Of a DNA stretch of 11,076 nt, positions 1 through 4,918 are shown piece after piece; position 1 is the first letter of the stretch; each line of letters opens with the position of its first letter. The stretch comes from GCA-2719315 sp964448645 (lineage in GTDB: Bacteria > Bacteroidota > Bacteroidia > Flavobacteriales > Flavobacteriaceae): contig CAYUZY010000064.1 of the NCBI GenBank assembly GCA_964448645.1, positions 1 to 11,076 on the forward strand. The letters run 5' to 3'. A program made the position numbers and the translations under genes. Below the pieces are notes generated by a model. It was not told the origin of the DNA, made no database searches, and worked only from the letters and a program-made list of their open reading frames with translations.

Positions 1-2
1 TT

Positions 3-914
3 TCTCAAACCATAACTATTAATAGAGATTTAGACTCGCCGATTATAAATCTTATTTCTGGATCTCTATCTCAATCTATAACTGCTGGAAGTTCCATTGG
101 AAATATTGAATTAACTTATGGAGGAGCTGCAACAGGTTTATCGATCACAGGGCTACATAATACAATCCAAGTAGCTCAATCTACAGGTGCTTATACTATT
201 CAGGGTCAAGCAAGAGATGGTTACACAATTCAAGGTTATATAGTAAATGCAGGAACTTATAATGGAACAATTACTACAATTAGTAATGGAGGCTGTTCTG
301 AGGAAACCAGAACCATTGAAATAACGGTAACCCAACCTGCTACAACTGGAGGAACAACTGGAGGAACGACTGCTAATACAACGACAGTTAACGCAAATAC
401 CTGTACTCCAAATTTATCAGTAGGTTCATTAGCATATGGAAATTATTGTAATTGTTCTTCAAACTCTAATGTAATATTTGATTCAACTAATAATCCTCCA
501 GGTTCAGGCTGTAGAATTATAGTAGGGTTTTTAGGAAGTTCTGGTCCTTTAGATCAAACGGCGACTGCAGGACAATATTGGGATCCTATTGAAGTTATAT
601 TTAGAGAATTTGATTGTCCAGGATATGATAATAATAATGTATATGATTCTTATTTTGACATTACTGTAACTGGGTTACCTCCAGGAATGAAAGATGCTTT
701 TAAAGAAAGAAGCGTTGTGCAGACAGGTGCTTATCAGAATAACGGATCAACTACAAGTTCGGATTGGTCATCGGCCTCAAGTCAAACAAATGCTATTTAT
801 ATTTATGATGAAAGTATTGCAAGTCCAGGCTCATATGAATATACAGTTAATGCAACTCTTTCAACAGATTCGTCTATTTCGGTTTGTTTTAAATCAGTTA
901 TTACTGTTAATTAA
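3..914 (+). CDS. C-terminal part of a large secreted/surface protein (5' end outside window)
   Basis: One frame is open from the left edge to the TAA at 912-914 (303 residues visible), so this is the 3' end of a longer gene. The sequence is rich in Thr, Ser, Gly, Asn and Ile and nearly free of Lys until the end, typical of extracellular beta-sandwich or adhesin-like proteins. The first ~105 residues look like an Ig-like or SprB-type repeat (alternating T/I strands ending in EITVTQP). A TTGGTTGG-type linker follows (about residues 112-122), then a Cys-containing beta-rich C-terminal domain that ends in VITVN. I see no type IX secretion C-terminal sorting domain and no membrane anchor in the visible part. 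Function is inferred only as a cell-surface or secreted protein. The R1 hairpin follows its stop within 10 nt. Confidence 0.8.
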   Translation, partial: SQTITINRDLDSPIINLISGSLSQSITAGSSIGNIELTYGGAATGLSITGLHNTIQVAQSTGAYTIQGQARDGYTIQGYIVNAGTYNGTITTISNGGCSEETRTIEITVTQPATTGGTTGGTTANTTTVNANTCTPNLSVGSLAYGNYCNCSSNSNVIFDSTNNPPGSGCRIIVGFLGSSGPLDQTATAGQYWDPIEVIFREFDCPGYDNNNVYDSYFDITVTGLPPGMKDAFKERSVVQTGAYQNNGSTTSSDWSSASSQTNAIYIYDESIASPGSYEYTVNATLSTDSSISVCFKSVITVN

Positions 915-950
915 CTCACATCCCTCTAATTAGTTTTAGGGGGTTTTTTT
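914..950 (+). terminator. Repeat element R1: hairpin terminator after the surface-protein gene
   Basis: Arms CCCTCTAA (922-929) and TTAGGGGG (936-943) pair over 8 bp with one G-T pair and a 6-nt loop, followed by a run of seven T. It has the form of an intrinsic terminator and is the first of eight related elements. The upstream CACAYCC segment is shared with R2, R4 and R8. Confidence 0.85.
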
Positions 951-962
951 GTATTTTGGGGT

Positions 963-1145
963 ATGGATAATAATAAAGTTACATTCGAAAAAAAATGGTT
1001 GGATAGGGCTATTCCACCTAGGTTTGATATTAATTATTGGATTTTAAAAAAAATTGGTTTAGAAGGGTTTAGAGTACTTTGTGTTTTAGGTGGTGCTTTA
1101 TTTACTGTTATTATTTATGAAGTTGTAATCCCTTACTTTAATTAG
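963..1145 (+). CDS. Small single-pass membrane protein, unknown family
   Basis: A 60-residue ORF alone between R1 and R2. The N-terminal half is charged (KVTFEKKWLDRAIPPRFD) and the C-terminal half (about residues 37-58) is one hydrophobic segment, suggesting an inner-membrane protein with a cytoplasmic head. The protein is not recognised. The ATG lies only 12 nt after the R1 T-run, with a TATTTTGG box (952-959) immediately before it, so its own transcript would be nearly leaderless; read-through from upstream is the alternative. The stop codon TAG (1143-1145) lies inside the left arm of a 9-bp inverted repeat (1142-1150 with 1166-1174). Moderately likely to be real because of its amphipathic organisation and its place in the one-gene-per-interval pattern. 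Confidence 0.6.
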   Translation: MDNNKVTFEKKWLDRAIPPRFDINYWILKKIGLEGFRVLCVLGGALFTVIIYEVVIPYFN

Positions 1146-1174
1146 TTTCTAAAATAAATAAAAACAGAAACTAA
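1142..1174. repeat. 9-bp perfect inverted repeat at gene end
   Basis: TTAGTTTCT (1142-1150) and AGAAACTAA (1166-1174) are exact inverted copies around a 15-nt A-rich loop. The left arm includes the stop codon of the 60-residue ORF. The right arm runs into the R2 hairpin. In the related copy at 1994-2052 the left arm is not conserved (TTGTCT), so the palindrome is specific to this copy. Confidence 0.7.
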
Positions 1175-1208
1175 ACCCACACCCTTCTAATTAACTTTAA
1201 GGGGGTTT
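1148..1208 (+). repeat. Repeat element R2 with long upstream arm (direct repeat of 1994-2052)
   Basis: Sixty-one bases match 1994-2052 with one substitution and two single-base indels. The right part holds a bulged hairpin: AAACC (1173-1177) with GGTTT (1204-1208) and CCCTT (1182-1186) with AAGGG (1199-1203), with the CACA bulge on the left side and the common TCTAATTAACTTTA core. Only three T follow directly, so it is a weaker terminator than R1 or R3. Confidence 0.9.
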
Positions 1209-1228
1209 ACATTTAGTTTTAAAACCCT

Positions 1229-1234
1229 TATATT
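1229..1234 (+). promoter_or_regulatory. Candidate -7 box (TATATT) for the 135-residue ORF
   Basis: TATATT followed by GT resembles the Bacteroidota -7 element TAnnTTTG and ends 27 nt before the ATG at 1262. The same box recurs at a similar distance before four other genes of the array. No clear TTTG -33 element is seen at the expected spacing. Confidence 0.35.
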
Positions 1235-1261
1235 GTATTAAAATCTTATTAAAACTAATAA

Positions 1262-1669
1262 ATGTCAGAAATTTCATATGATTGCCTTCTGTCTCTTGAA
1301 GAGAATATTAGTAAAGAAGACATCCTTAACGAAACAAAAAATTACTTAGAAAGAAACTTTAATAAAGTGAAATTTGAAGAAAATTCTTTAGAAAATGTAT
1401 TTTCCTCAAGAGTAAAATCTAAAATATTAAACCCTGTTGTTTCTTTAGAGGGTAAAATAGAAATTAAAGTTAAAGAAAGAAAGTCAAAAGTATTTATATC
1501 CGTTGACACAAAACTTAATGGTTGGTTTTGGTTTGAAATTATTTTAGGATTTTTTTTTCCAATAGTATGGATTTTACTTGGTATTCAATGGTGGACTCAA
1601 AAAAAGAAATCATCTGAAATATTTAGTAATTTAAACAACCACCTTAATTCTAGATTTTCTACTTTTTAA
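1262..1669 (+). CDS. 135-residue membrane-associated protein, unknown family
   Basis: The first ~85 residues are polar and Lys/Glu-rich, with a predicted alternating helix-strand pattern (ISKEDILNETKNYLERNF, then KIEIKVKERKSKVFISVD). A single aromatic-rich hydrophobic segment follows at about residues 88-111 (WFWFEIILGFFFPIVWILLG), and then a short basic tail. This suggests a cytoplasmic or periplasmic domain tethered by a C-terminal membrane helix. I do not recognise the family. The ATG at 1262 is the first in frame and is preceded by an A-rich leader with a TATATT box. About 100 nt of apparently noncoding DNA separate its stop from R3. Confidence 0.75.
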   Translation: MSEISYDCLLSLEENISKEDILNETKNYLERNFNKVKFEENSLENVFSSRVKSKILNPVVSLEGKIEIKVKERKSKVFISVDTKLNGWFWFEIILGFFFPIVWILLGIQWWTQKKKSSEIFSNLNNHLNSRFSTF

Positions 1670-1774
1670 AAAATTATTTACACTATTAAATAATTCAATC
1701 AAAGCCAACTGGTTTTGCTACAAACTCTGCACTTATAAATGTTAACAAACCTATTTTGGGAAAAGCCTGTGATT
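1670..1774. other. Noncoding spacer with small hairpin and possible gene remnant
   Basis: This is the only long spacer inside the array. It contains an imperfect palindrome, CAAAGCCA-AC-TGGTTTTG (1700-1717), and a higher local GC than the flanks. On the minus strand about 25 codons are open without a start, ending in ...FVAKPVGFD then a stop near 1697, which could be the tail of a broken gene or part of a dispersed repeat. No promoter or RNA gene is recognised. Confidence 0.35.
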
Positions 1775-1806
1775 AACCCTCTAATTAACTTTAGGGGGTT
1801 TTTTAT
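1775..1806 (+). terminator. Repeat element R3: hairpin terminator
   Basis: AACCCTCTAA (1775-1784) pairs with TTAGGGGGTT (1791-1800) over 10 bp with one G-T pair and loop TTAACT. A run of T extends from 1799 to 1804. It terminates plus-strand transcription from the 135-residue ORF. Read on the minus strand it encodes the last residues and stop of the opposing ORF. Confidence 0.8.
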
Positions 1807-1990
1807 TTTGTTTTTCTATAACGTATATAAGGATTGACAAACCAATAACTATTATAATAGCAACTATTATTAAATGACCAACCCATTGTGGTATTTCAAA
1901 TAGATTTGTTGTTTTACTGATTATACGAGCAATAAAACTTATACCCCAAACTACGGTCAAATAATCTCTTATAGATTTTAGTTTTTTCAT
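1781..1990 (-). CDS. Small single-pass membrane protein on the opposite strand, unknown family
   Basis: The 69-residue reading starts at the ATG (complement of 1988-1990); a GTG 36 nt upstream (2024-2026) lies inside repeat R4 and is less likely. The N-terminus is basic (MKKLKSIRDYL), with hydrophobic stretches around residues 13-22 and 38-59 and a Lys/Asn/Pro tail. The final eight codons and the TAG stop are contributed by the reverse strand of R3, so the gene ends inside the repeat. Both flanking hairpins have their T-runs on the plus strand, leaving this gene without its own terminator. No plus-strand ORF occupies this interval, and the protein has the composition of a genuine small membrane protein, but it is the only inverted gene in the array and could be fortuitous. 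Confidence 0.5.
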   Translation of the reverse strand: MKKLKSIRDYLTVVWGISFIARIISKTTNLFEIPQWVGHLIIVAIIIVIGLSILIYVIEKQNKKPPKVN

Positions 1991-1993
1991 TTG

Positions 1994-2054
1994 TCTAAAA
2001 TAGATAAAAACAGAAACTAAACCCACACCTTCTAATTAACTTTAAGGGGTTTTT
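1994..2054 (+). repeat. Repeat element R4 (near-copy of R2 with its upstream arm)
   Basis: The segment 1994-2052 repeats 1148-1208 almost exactly (one substitution, two one-base deletions). The hairpin pairs AAACC (2019-2023) with GGTTT (2048-2052) and CCTT (2028-2031) with AAGG (2044-2047), again with a CACA-type bulge, and is followed by five T. It lies upstream of both the minus-strand ORF and the next plus-strand gene. Confidence 0.9.
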
Positions 2055-2056
2055 AT

Positions 2057-2062
2057 TATATT
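2057..2062 (+). promoter_or_regulatory. Candidate -7 box (TATATT) before the 120-residue membrane protein
   Basis: TATATT then GT, ending 22 nt before the ATG at 2085 and placed 2 nt after the R4 T-run. It is the same arrangement as at 2938 and 3817. The -33 region would fall inside the hairpin. Confidence 0.35.
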
Positions 2063-2084
2063 GTCTACTATAAATAATTTTAAA

Positions 2085-2447
2085 ATGAAAACTTTAAAAA
2101 AACCCAAAATATGGCTCATAATATTAGCTATACTTCATACAGGCCCTGGTGTTATTATACCCTATGTACAAATGGGAGGAGGTACTGAACATCTTGCAAC
2201 TATTCTTATATTCTTATGCCTTACGGTATATATACTTTATGTAGCATTTATGACAAAAGGACAAAATCAAGCTAGGTTATCTATAGTTATTTGTTTACCT
2301 ATCATTGTGTTTTTTGTTTTTGGCGCACTCTTGAACTTACAGATTATGGGAGTACCCGTAGCTCCGTTTCCAGAATCTATATTCCCTCTTACAGTTTGGT
2401 CATTACCAGTTATAACTGGTATTTTAAATTGTAATGCTCAAGAATAA
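2085..2447 (+). CDS. Four-helix integral membrane protein, unknown function
   Basis: The start is placed at ATG 2085 rather than the in-frame TTG at 2061. The ATG follows a TTTAAAATG leader identical to that at 3846-3854, and the TTG overlaps the candidate promoter box. The 120-residue protein begins with a basic MKTLKKPK and has hydrophobic segments at about residues 9-27, 36-56, 65-85 and 100-113, with a conserved-looking GGGTEH in the first loop. This predicts an inner-membrane protein with both ends probably cytoplasmic. I do not recognise a family, though small four-helix proteins of this type are frequent in flavobacterial genomes. It sits alone between R4 and R5. Confidence 0.75.
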   Translation: MKTLKKPKIWLIILAILHTGPGVIIPYVQMGGGTEHLATILIFLCLTVYILYVAFMTKGQNQARLSIVICLPIIVFFVFGALLNLQIMGVPVAPFPESIFPLTVWSLPVITGILNCNAQE

Positions 2448-2509
2448 AAATAATCATCCTTATATAATCTAATTGATATTATAAAATTATAAAGTTGGTT
2501 AAAATTAAA

Positions 2510-2537
2510 AAACCCCTATTAATAATAGGGGTTTTTT
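2510..2537 (+). terminator. Repeat element R5: perfect 11-bp hairpin terminator
   Basis: AAACCCCTATT (2510-2520) and AATAGGGGTTT (2524-2534) are exact inverted copies around AAT, followed by T to 2537. An A-run precedes it, so it can work in both directions. The 25-bp palindrome occurs identically at 4668-4692. Confidence 0.9.
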
Positions 2538-2538
2538 G

Positions 2539-2546
2539 TAAATTTA
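2539..2546 (+). promoter_or_regulatory. Candidate -7 box (TAAATTTA) before the DUF3784 gene
   Basis: TAAATTTA matches TAnnTTTG at seven of eight positions and ends 26 nt before the ATG at 2573, directly after the R5 T-run. No clear -33 element is visible. Confidence 0.35.
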
Positions 2547-2572
2547 GAAGTATTAATTTTAATATTAGATAA

Positions 2573-2902
2573 ATGCTTGTTTTAGATATTACGGTTGTAG
2601 TAATGGGCTTATTTTATGTTCTTATTGGTCGATATACTAATGAAAAAAATGCTAAACATTTATTTGCTGGATATAGAGAAATGTCAGAATTAGAACGAGA
2701 AAAATATGATATTAAAGCAATCTTAAAATTTTTTAAACCCTTTATCAAATATTTAGGGATTTACTCTATACTATTTTACTTTTTGATTAGTTTCCTATTT
2801 GATTATAGTATTGCTATGTTGGTTTGGATTGTATCTCACGCAATACTTTTACCTTATCTGGTTATTAAATTAAATAAGTTTAAAATAGAAATTAAAAACT
2901 AA
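2573..2902 (+). CDS. DUF3784 family membrane protein
   Basis: The 109-residue protein has three hydrophobic segments (about residues 2-19, 60-76 and 79-98). Between the first two is a cytoplasmic loop with the DUF3784 hallmark, FAGYREMSELEREKYD (residues 31-46), followed by a Lys-rich helix. In this family a GY.. M ..EER..YD segment after the first helix is the recognisable signature; the biochemical role is unknown. The length fits the family (about 100 residues). It starts at the first ATG after an AT-rich leader with a TAAATTTA box, and its stop (2900-2902) overlaps the left edge of R6. It is the only array gene with a family assignment based on a clear signature. Confidence 0.85.
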   Translation: MLVLDITVVVMGLFYVLIGRYTNEKNAKHLFAGYREMSELEREKYDIKAILKFFKPFIKYLGIYSILFYFLISFLFDYSIAMLVWIVSHAILLPYLVIKLNKFKIEIKN

Positions 2903-2935
2903 ACCCTAATTCATATACTTCTAAAGGGGATTTTT
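2901..2935 (+). repeat. Repeat element R6: degenerate member with weak stem
   Basis: AAACCCT (2901-2907) and the TTCTAAAGGGG block (2919-2929) keep the outer arms of the family, but the core is expanded by an unrelated TCATATA-type insert. Only CCCT/AGGG pairs well. A T-run follows (2931-2935). Its use as a terminator is uncertain. Confidence 0.55.
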
Positions 2936-2937
2936 GT

Positions 2938-2943
2938 TATATT
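2938..2943 (+). promoter_or_regulatory. Candidate -7 box (TATATT) before the lipoprotein gene
   Basis: TATATT ends 30 nt before the ATG at 2974. The leader from here (TATTAATCATTAATCAATTT) is nearly the same as that at 3829-3848, showing that the 5' regions of the two genes are related. Confidence 0.4.
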
Positions 2944-2973
2944 AACACGTATTAATCATTAATCAATTTAAAA

Positions 2974-3762
2974 ATGAAAAAAATAATTATAATATCATTA
3001 GGCTTACTTGTATTTTCTTGTACTACTAACCCTAACTATGAAAATAACTTGACTCTAGCAAAAAAATGGGTTGAAGCTTTTGAAACAAGTAATATTGACC
3101 TTTGGAAAGAGGTGGTTTCTGAGGACCTATTAGATGTTGCTCCAATGTATGGAATGGGACAAGTTGATTATAAAACATCACTTCAAGTTGCAGAATTTTA
3201 TGTCCAAAATTATACAGACGTTAAATTTAAAAACCCAGTATGGTTGCCAGGAATAGACACTCTAACAATGAAACCTGATGGCAGTGTTAGGGCATATGGA
3301 AATTGGACTGGAAAAAGTAAATCAACAGGAAGAAACTTTTCATTAACATCTTATCACAATTTTGATTTTAAAGATGGTAAGATAGTCTCAACAGGAGAAT
3401 ATTTTGATGCAACCGGAATGGTTAATTCCGTTGGTCCTGCCCAAAGAAATGTAGTAGTTGCAACAGCAAAAGTGAATAAAAAAAACATAGATAAATTCCA
3501 AGAATTAATGGATTCTGATGGGGGGCTATCTGTAACTAGAAATTTTGATGGGTGTACTCATCTTGAAGCATTTTACAATGAAGAATCAAGTACATACTTT
3601 ATTATTGAATATTGGGAATCTTTTCAAAAATATGAGACATACCTAGATTGGAGGTTTAACAAGGACCCTTCAAAGTTTACTGATAAAGTTTGGCCTTATG
3701 TTATTGGTGGGCAAAAAGGATTTGCTGCGTATTTTAATAATACTAAGTACAAATTTTACTAA
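2974..3762 (+). CDS. Lipoprotein with NTF2/SnoaL-like and ABM-like domains
   Basis: A 262-residue protein with a basic, hydrophobic leader and lipobox LVFSC, so Cys16 is the likely lipidated residue and the protein is periplasmic or outer-membrane attached. Residues ~26-152 have the layout of a SnoaL/NTF2-like domain: an opening helix AKKWVEAFETSNIDLWKEVVSEDLLD, then strands ending in SYHNFDFKDGKIVSTGEYFD. Residues ~159-255 resemble the dimeric alpha/beta barrel (antibiotic biosynthesis monooxygenase) fold: VVVATAKVNKKNIDKFQELM, then THLEAFYNEESSTYFIIEYW. Both folds bind small hydrophobic ligands or catalyse simple reactions on them, but no catalytic residues can be assigned, so the substrate is unknown. 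It lies alone between R6 and R7 and has a leader like that of its downstream neighbour, which is also ABM-like. Confidence 0.8.
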   Translation: MKKIIIISLGLLVFSCTTNPNYENNLTLAKKWVEAFETSNIDLWKEVVSEDLLDVAPMYGMGQVDYKTSLQVAEFYVQNYTDVKFKNPVWLPGIDTLTMKPDGSVRAYGNWTGKSKSTGRNFSLTSYHNFDFKDGKIVSTGEYFDATGMVNSVGPAQRNVVVATAKVNKKNIDKFQELMDSDGGLSVTRNFDGCTHLEAFYNEESSTYFIIEYWESFQKYETYLDWRFNKDPSKFTDKVWPYVIGGQKGFAAYFNNTKYKFY

Positions 3763-3782
3763 TAAAAAATAAAATTTTTTAA

Positions 3783-3814
3783 AAAAATCCTCTAATTAAT
3801 TTTAGGGGGTTTTT
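3783..3814 (+). terminator. Repeat element R7: long hairpin terminator
   Basis: Positions 3783-3795 pair with 3802-3814 over 13 bp, with two G-T pairs and a 6-nt loop. The core CCTCTAATTAATTTTAGGGGG matches R1 and R3 closely. The T-run forms the right arm and ends in TTTTTG. It follows the lipoprotein stop by 20 nt. Confidence 0.85.
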
Positions 3815-3816
3815 GC

Positions 3817-3822
3817 TATATT
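3817..3822 (+). promoter_or_regulatory. Candidate -7 box (TATATT) before the secreted duplicated protein
   Basis: TATATT ends 29 nt before the ATG at 3852, in the same position relative to hairpin and leader as at 2938-2943. Confidence 0.4.
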
Positions 3823-3851
3823 ACCAACTATTAATCATAAATTAATTTAAA

Positions 3852-4625
3852 ATGAAAAAAACATTATTTAGCTTATTCTTAATTAGCAATTTAGCTATGG
3901 CTCAATCCACGGCTATGATTGCCATTGTATTAGAAGAAGGAAAAGAAAGTCAATACTTAGCCAAAGAAAAAAATTGGAATATTGCTGCTCAAGCAATTGT
4001 GGATGCAGGACTAATTGCCCAATGGTCAGTTTGGAAAAGAACTCCTAGAGAAGGAGATGAAAATTGGGCTCAATATTATGTCTTTAGAAGAACAACTGCT
4101 GAACAAGATGCAAATCCAAATAATTTTGACAAGCTTTGGGACATAGTATACAAAGCATTTAAAGGTAAGAGTAAAAAAAGTGTTGATAAAATGCTAGGCT
4201 TTGATGGTATATTCAAAGATAGAAGAGAAAGACAATATAAATTTGTTACTGCAACTGGATGGAGAGGACTGGAATGGGAAATAGGTGATAAAGGATATTT
4301 TCATTTTATGACCCAAAAAAATGATGATTTTGTTGATTATGAAAGAGCCGTTTGGAAACCTATTGCCCAACAGCAAATTCTAGATGGTTATAGAAAGTTT
4401 TGGGGTCTTGCCGAAATTATTAATAAAGATGATAATACTACAAAGTTAGAAACAGGGTTTACCCATATAGCCTTTAATCATATGACCAAAAAATCAATGC
4501 CTCCAGATACTAATTATAATTTAATTGAAAATGAATTTTTGAGAGAAAAAGCTATTGAGGGGTTACAAAATTCAAGAGAAATGTTGCCAGCCGAAGAACT
4601 TACTTTGATTTACACAACTAAATAA
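3852..4625 (+). CDS. Secreted protein with two ABM-like (dimeric alpha/beta barrel) halves
   Basis: A 257-residue protein with a signal peptide (MKKTLFSLFLISNLAMA, probable cleavage before Gln18) and no lipobox Cys, so it is predicted periplasmic or exported. Two halves share a pattern with identical spacing: W42-Q47-G53-W58 in the first and W168-Q173-G179-W184 in the second. Each follows a beta strand and a charged helix (GKESQYLAKEKNW and NDDFVDYERAVW), and each is followed by another strand (WAQYYVFRR; FTHIAFNHM). This fits an internal duplication of a ferredoxin-like/ABM-type domain, but the fold is inferred from pattern only. No catalytic or metal site is evident. With the lipoprotein upstream it forms a pair of exported, possibly related proteins. 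Confidence 0.78.
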   Translation: MKKTLFSLFLISNLAMAQSTAMIAIVLEEGKESQYLAKEKNWNIAAQAIVDAGLIAQWSVWKRTPREGDENWAQYYVFRRTTAEQDANPNNFDKLWDIVYKAFKGKSKKSVDKMLGFDGIFKDRRERQYKFVTATGWRGLEWEIGDKGYFHFMTQKNDDFVDYERAVWKPIAQQQILDGYRKFWGLAEIINKDDNTTKLETGFTHIAFNHMTKKSMPPDTNYNLIENEFLREKAIEGLQNSREMLPAEELTLIYTTK

Positions 4626-4627
4626 AT

Positions 4628-4657
4628 CTCCACACCCTCATCTAATTCTCTTTGGGT
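4628..4657 (+). repeat. Repeat element R8: decayed copy after the last array gene
   Basis: CTCCACACCC (4628-4637), TCTAATT (4641-4647) and CTTTGGGT (4650-4657) align with R2 and R4, but the stem is reduced to ACCC/GGGT and no T-run follows. It is recognisable only by comparison with the other copies. Confidence 0.55.
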
Positions 4658-4660
4658 AGT

Positions 4661-4692
4661 AAAAAACAAACCCCTATTAATAATAGGGGTTT
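4661..4692 (-). terminator. Bidirectional hairpin; terminator of tRNA-Gln (identical to R5 palindrome)
   Basis: The perfect AAACCCCTATT/AATAGGGGTTT palindrome of R5 recurs at 4668-4692. Read on the minus strand, it lies 12 nt after the tRNA 3' end and is followed by TTTGTTTTTT, a good intrinsic terminator. On the plus strand the following sequence is only ACTTTTATG, so it would be weaker for the secreted-protein gene. Confidence 0.8.
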
Positions 4693-4704
4693 ACTTTTAT
4701 GAAG

Positions 4705-4777
4705 TTGGCCTACTAGGGCTCGAACCTAGACTCTTCTGGACCAAAACCAGACGTGTTACCAGTTACACCATAGGCCA
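4705..4777 (-). tRNA. tRNA-Gln (anticodon TTG)
   Basis: The minus strand folds as a complete 73-nt cloverleaf. The acceptor stem TGGCCTA pairs with TAGGCCA. The anticodon arm TCTGG-TTTTGGT-CCAGA places TTG at positions 34-36. The T arm CTAGG-TTCGAGC-CCTAG contains the invariant TTC. The discriminator base is A, and the next bases are CTT, so CCA is not encoded and must be added after transcription. It is oriented towards the repeat array and is the only RNA gene seen. Its 3' end is not duplicated elsewhere in the window. Confidence 0.96.
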
Positions 4778-4918
4778 AAAACGCAACAAATTTAAATTAA
4801 AATATTTTCCCTGATTAAATAAAATTTAATTTTTTTAGATAATCTTTTCAATTGAATTAAAAAAAGATTTTCACTTCCTTTATTTATGATTATTTTCGTT
4901 TCAAAATTTTAAACATTA
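4778..4918. promoter_or_regulatory. Intergenic region between divergent tRNA-Gln and DUF2723 gene
   Basis: Very AT-rich. Besides the tRNA promoter it holds an 8-bp inverted repeat, AATCTTTT (4841-4848) with AAAAGATT (4862-4869). For the plus-strand gene, a possible -7 box TATTTTCG (4891-4898; one mismatch to TAnnTTTG) lies 20 nt before the ATG. The -33 position (about 4868-4871) is only a T-run. No riboswitch or small RNA is recognised. Confidence 0.4.
4787..4794 (-). promoter_or_regulatory. -7 promoter element of tRNA-Gln
   Basis: On the minus strand TAAATTTG matches the Bacteroidota TAnnTTTG element exactly and ends 9 nt before the tRNA 5' end, leaving a 5' leader of only a few bases. A TTTG -33 element is not evident at the usual spacing. 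Confidence 0.6.

Noticed and set aside
687..933. Short ORFs starting at 687 and 694
   Set aside because: The first is the tail of the open surface-protein frame and the second is a shadow in another frame with no start signal.
2061..2084. TTG start at 2061 for the four-helix membrane protein
   Set aside because: It overlaps the recurrent TATATT box; the ATG at 2085 has the same leader as its array neighbours and gives a typical basic N-terminus before the first helix.
4194..4376. Minus-strand 60-codon ORF inside the secreted-protein gene, and similar ones at 153-335 and 5023-5241
   Set aside because: They lie wholly inside well-supported genes in another frame, with atypical composition and no promoter or leader.
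914..4657. CRISPR array
   Set aside because: The repeats are 250-900 bp apart with coding sequence between them and vary in sequence; there are no regular short spacers and no cas genes.
914..4692. Classical integron attC sites
   Set aside because: The palindromes lack the GTTRRRY/RYYYAAC core sites and the unequal hairpin arms of attC, and no integron integrase gene is in the window. Only the one-gene-per-interval layout is integron-like.
4705..4777. tRNA-Gln as attachment site of an integrated element covering the array
   Set aside because: No second copy of the tRNA 3' end is found elsewhere in the window and no integrase is present, so this cannot be supported here.
4841..4869. Hairpin as a terminator or riboswitch upstream of the DUF2723 gene
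   Set aside because: The stem is only A-T rich (8 bp) with a 13-nt loop and no conserved aptamer-like sequence; it is likely a chance product of AT richness.
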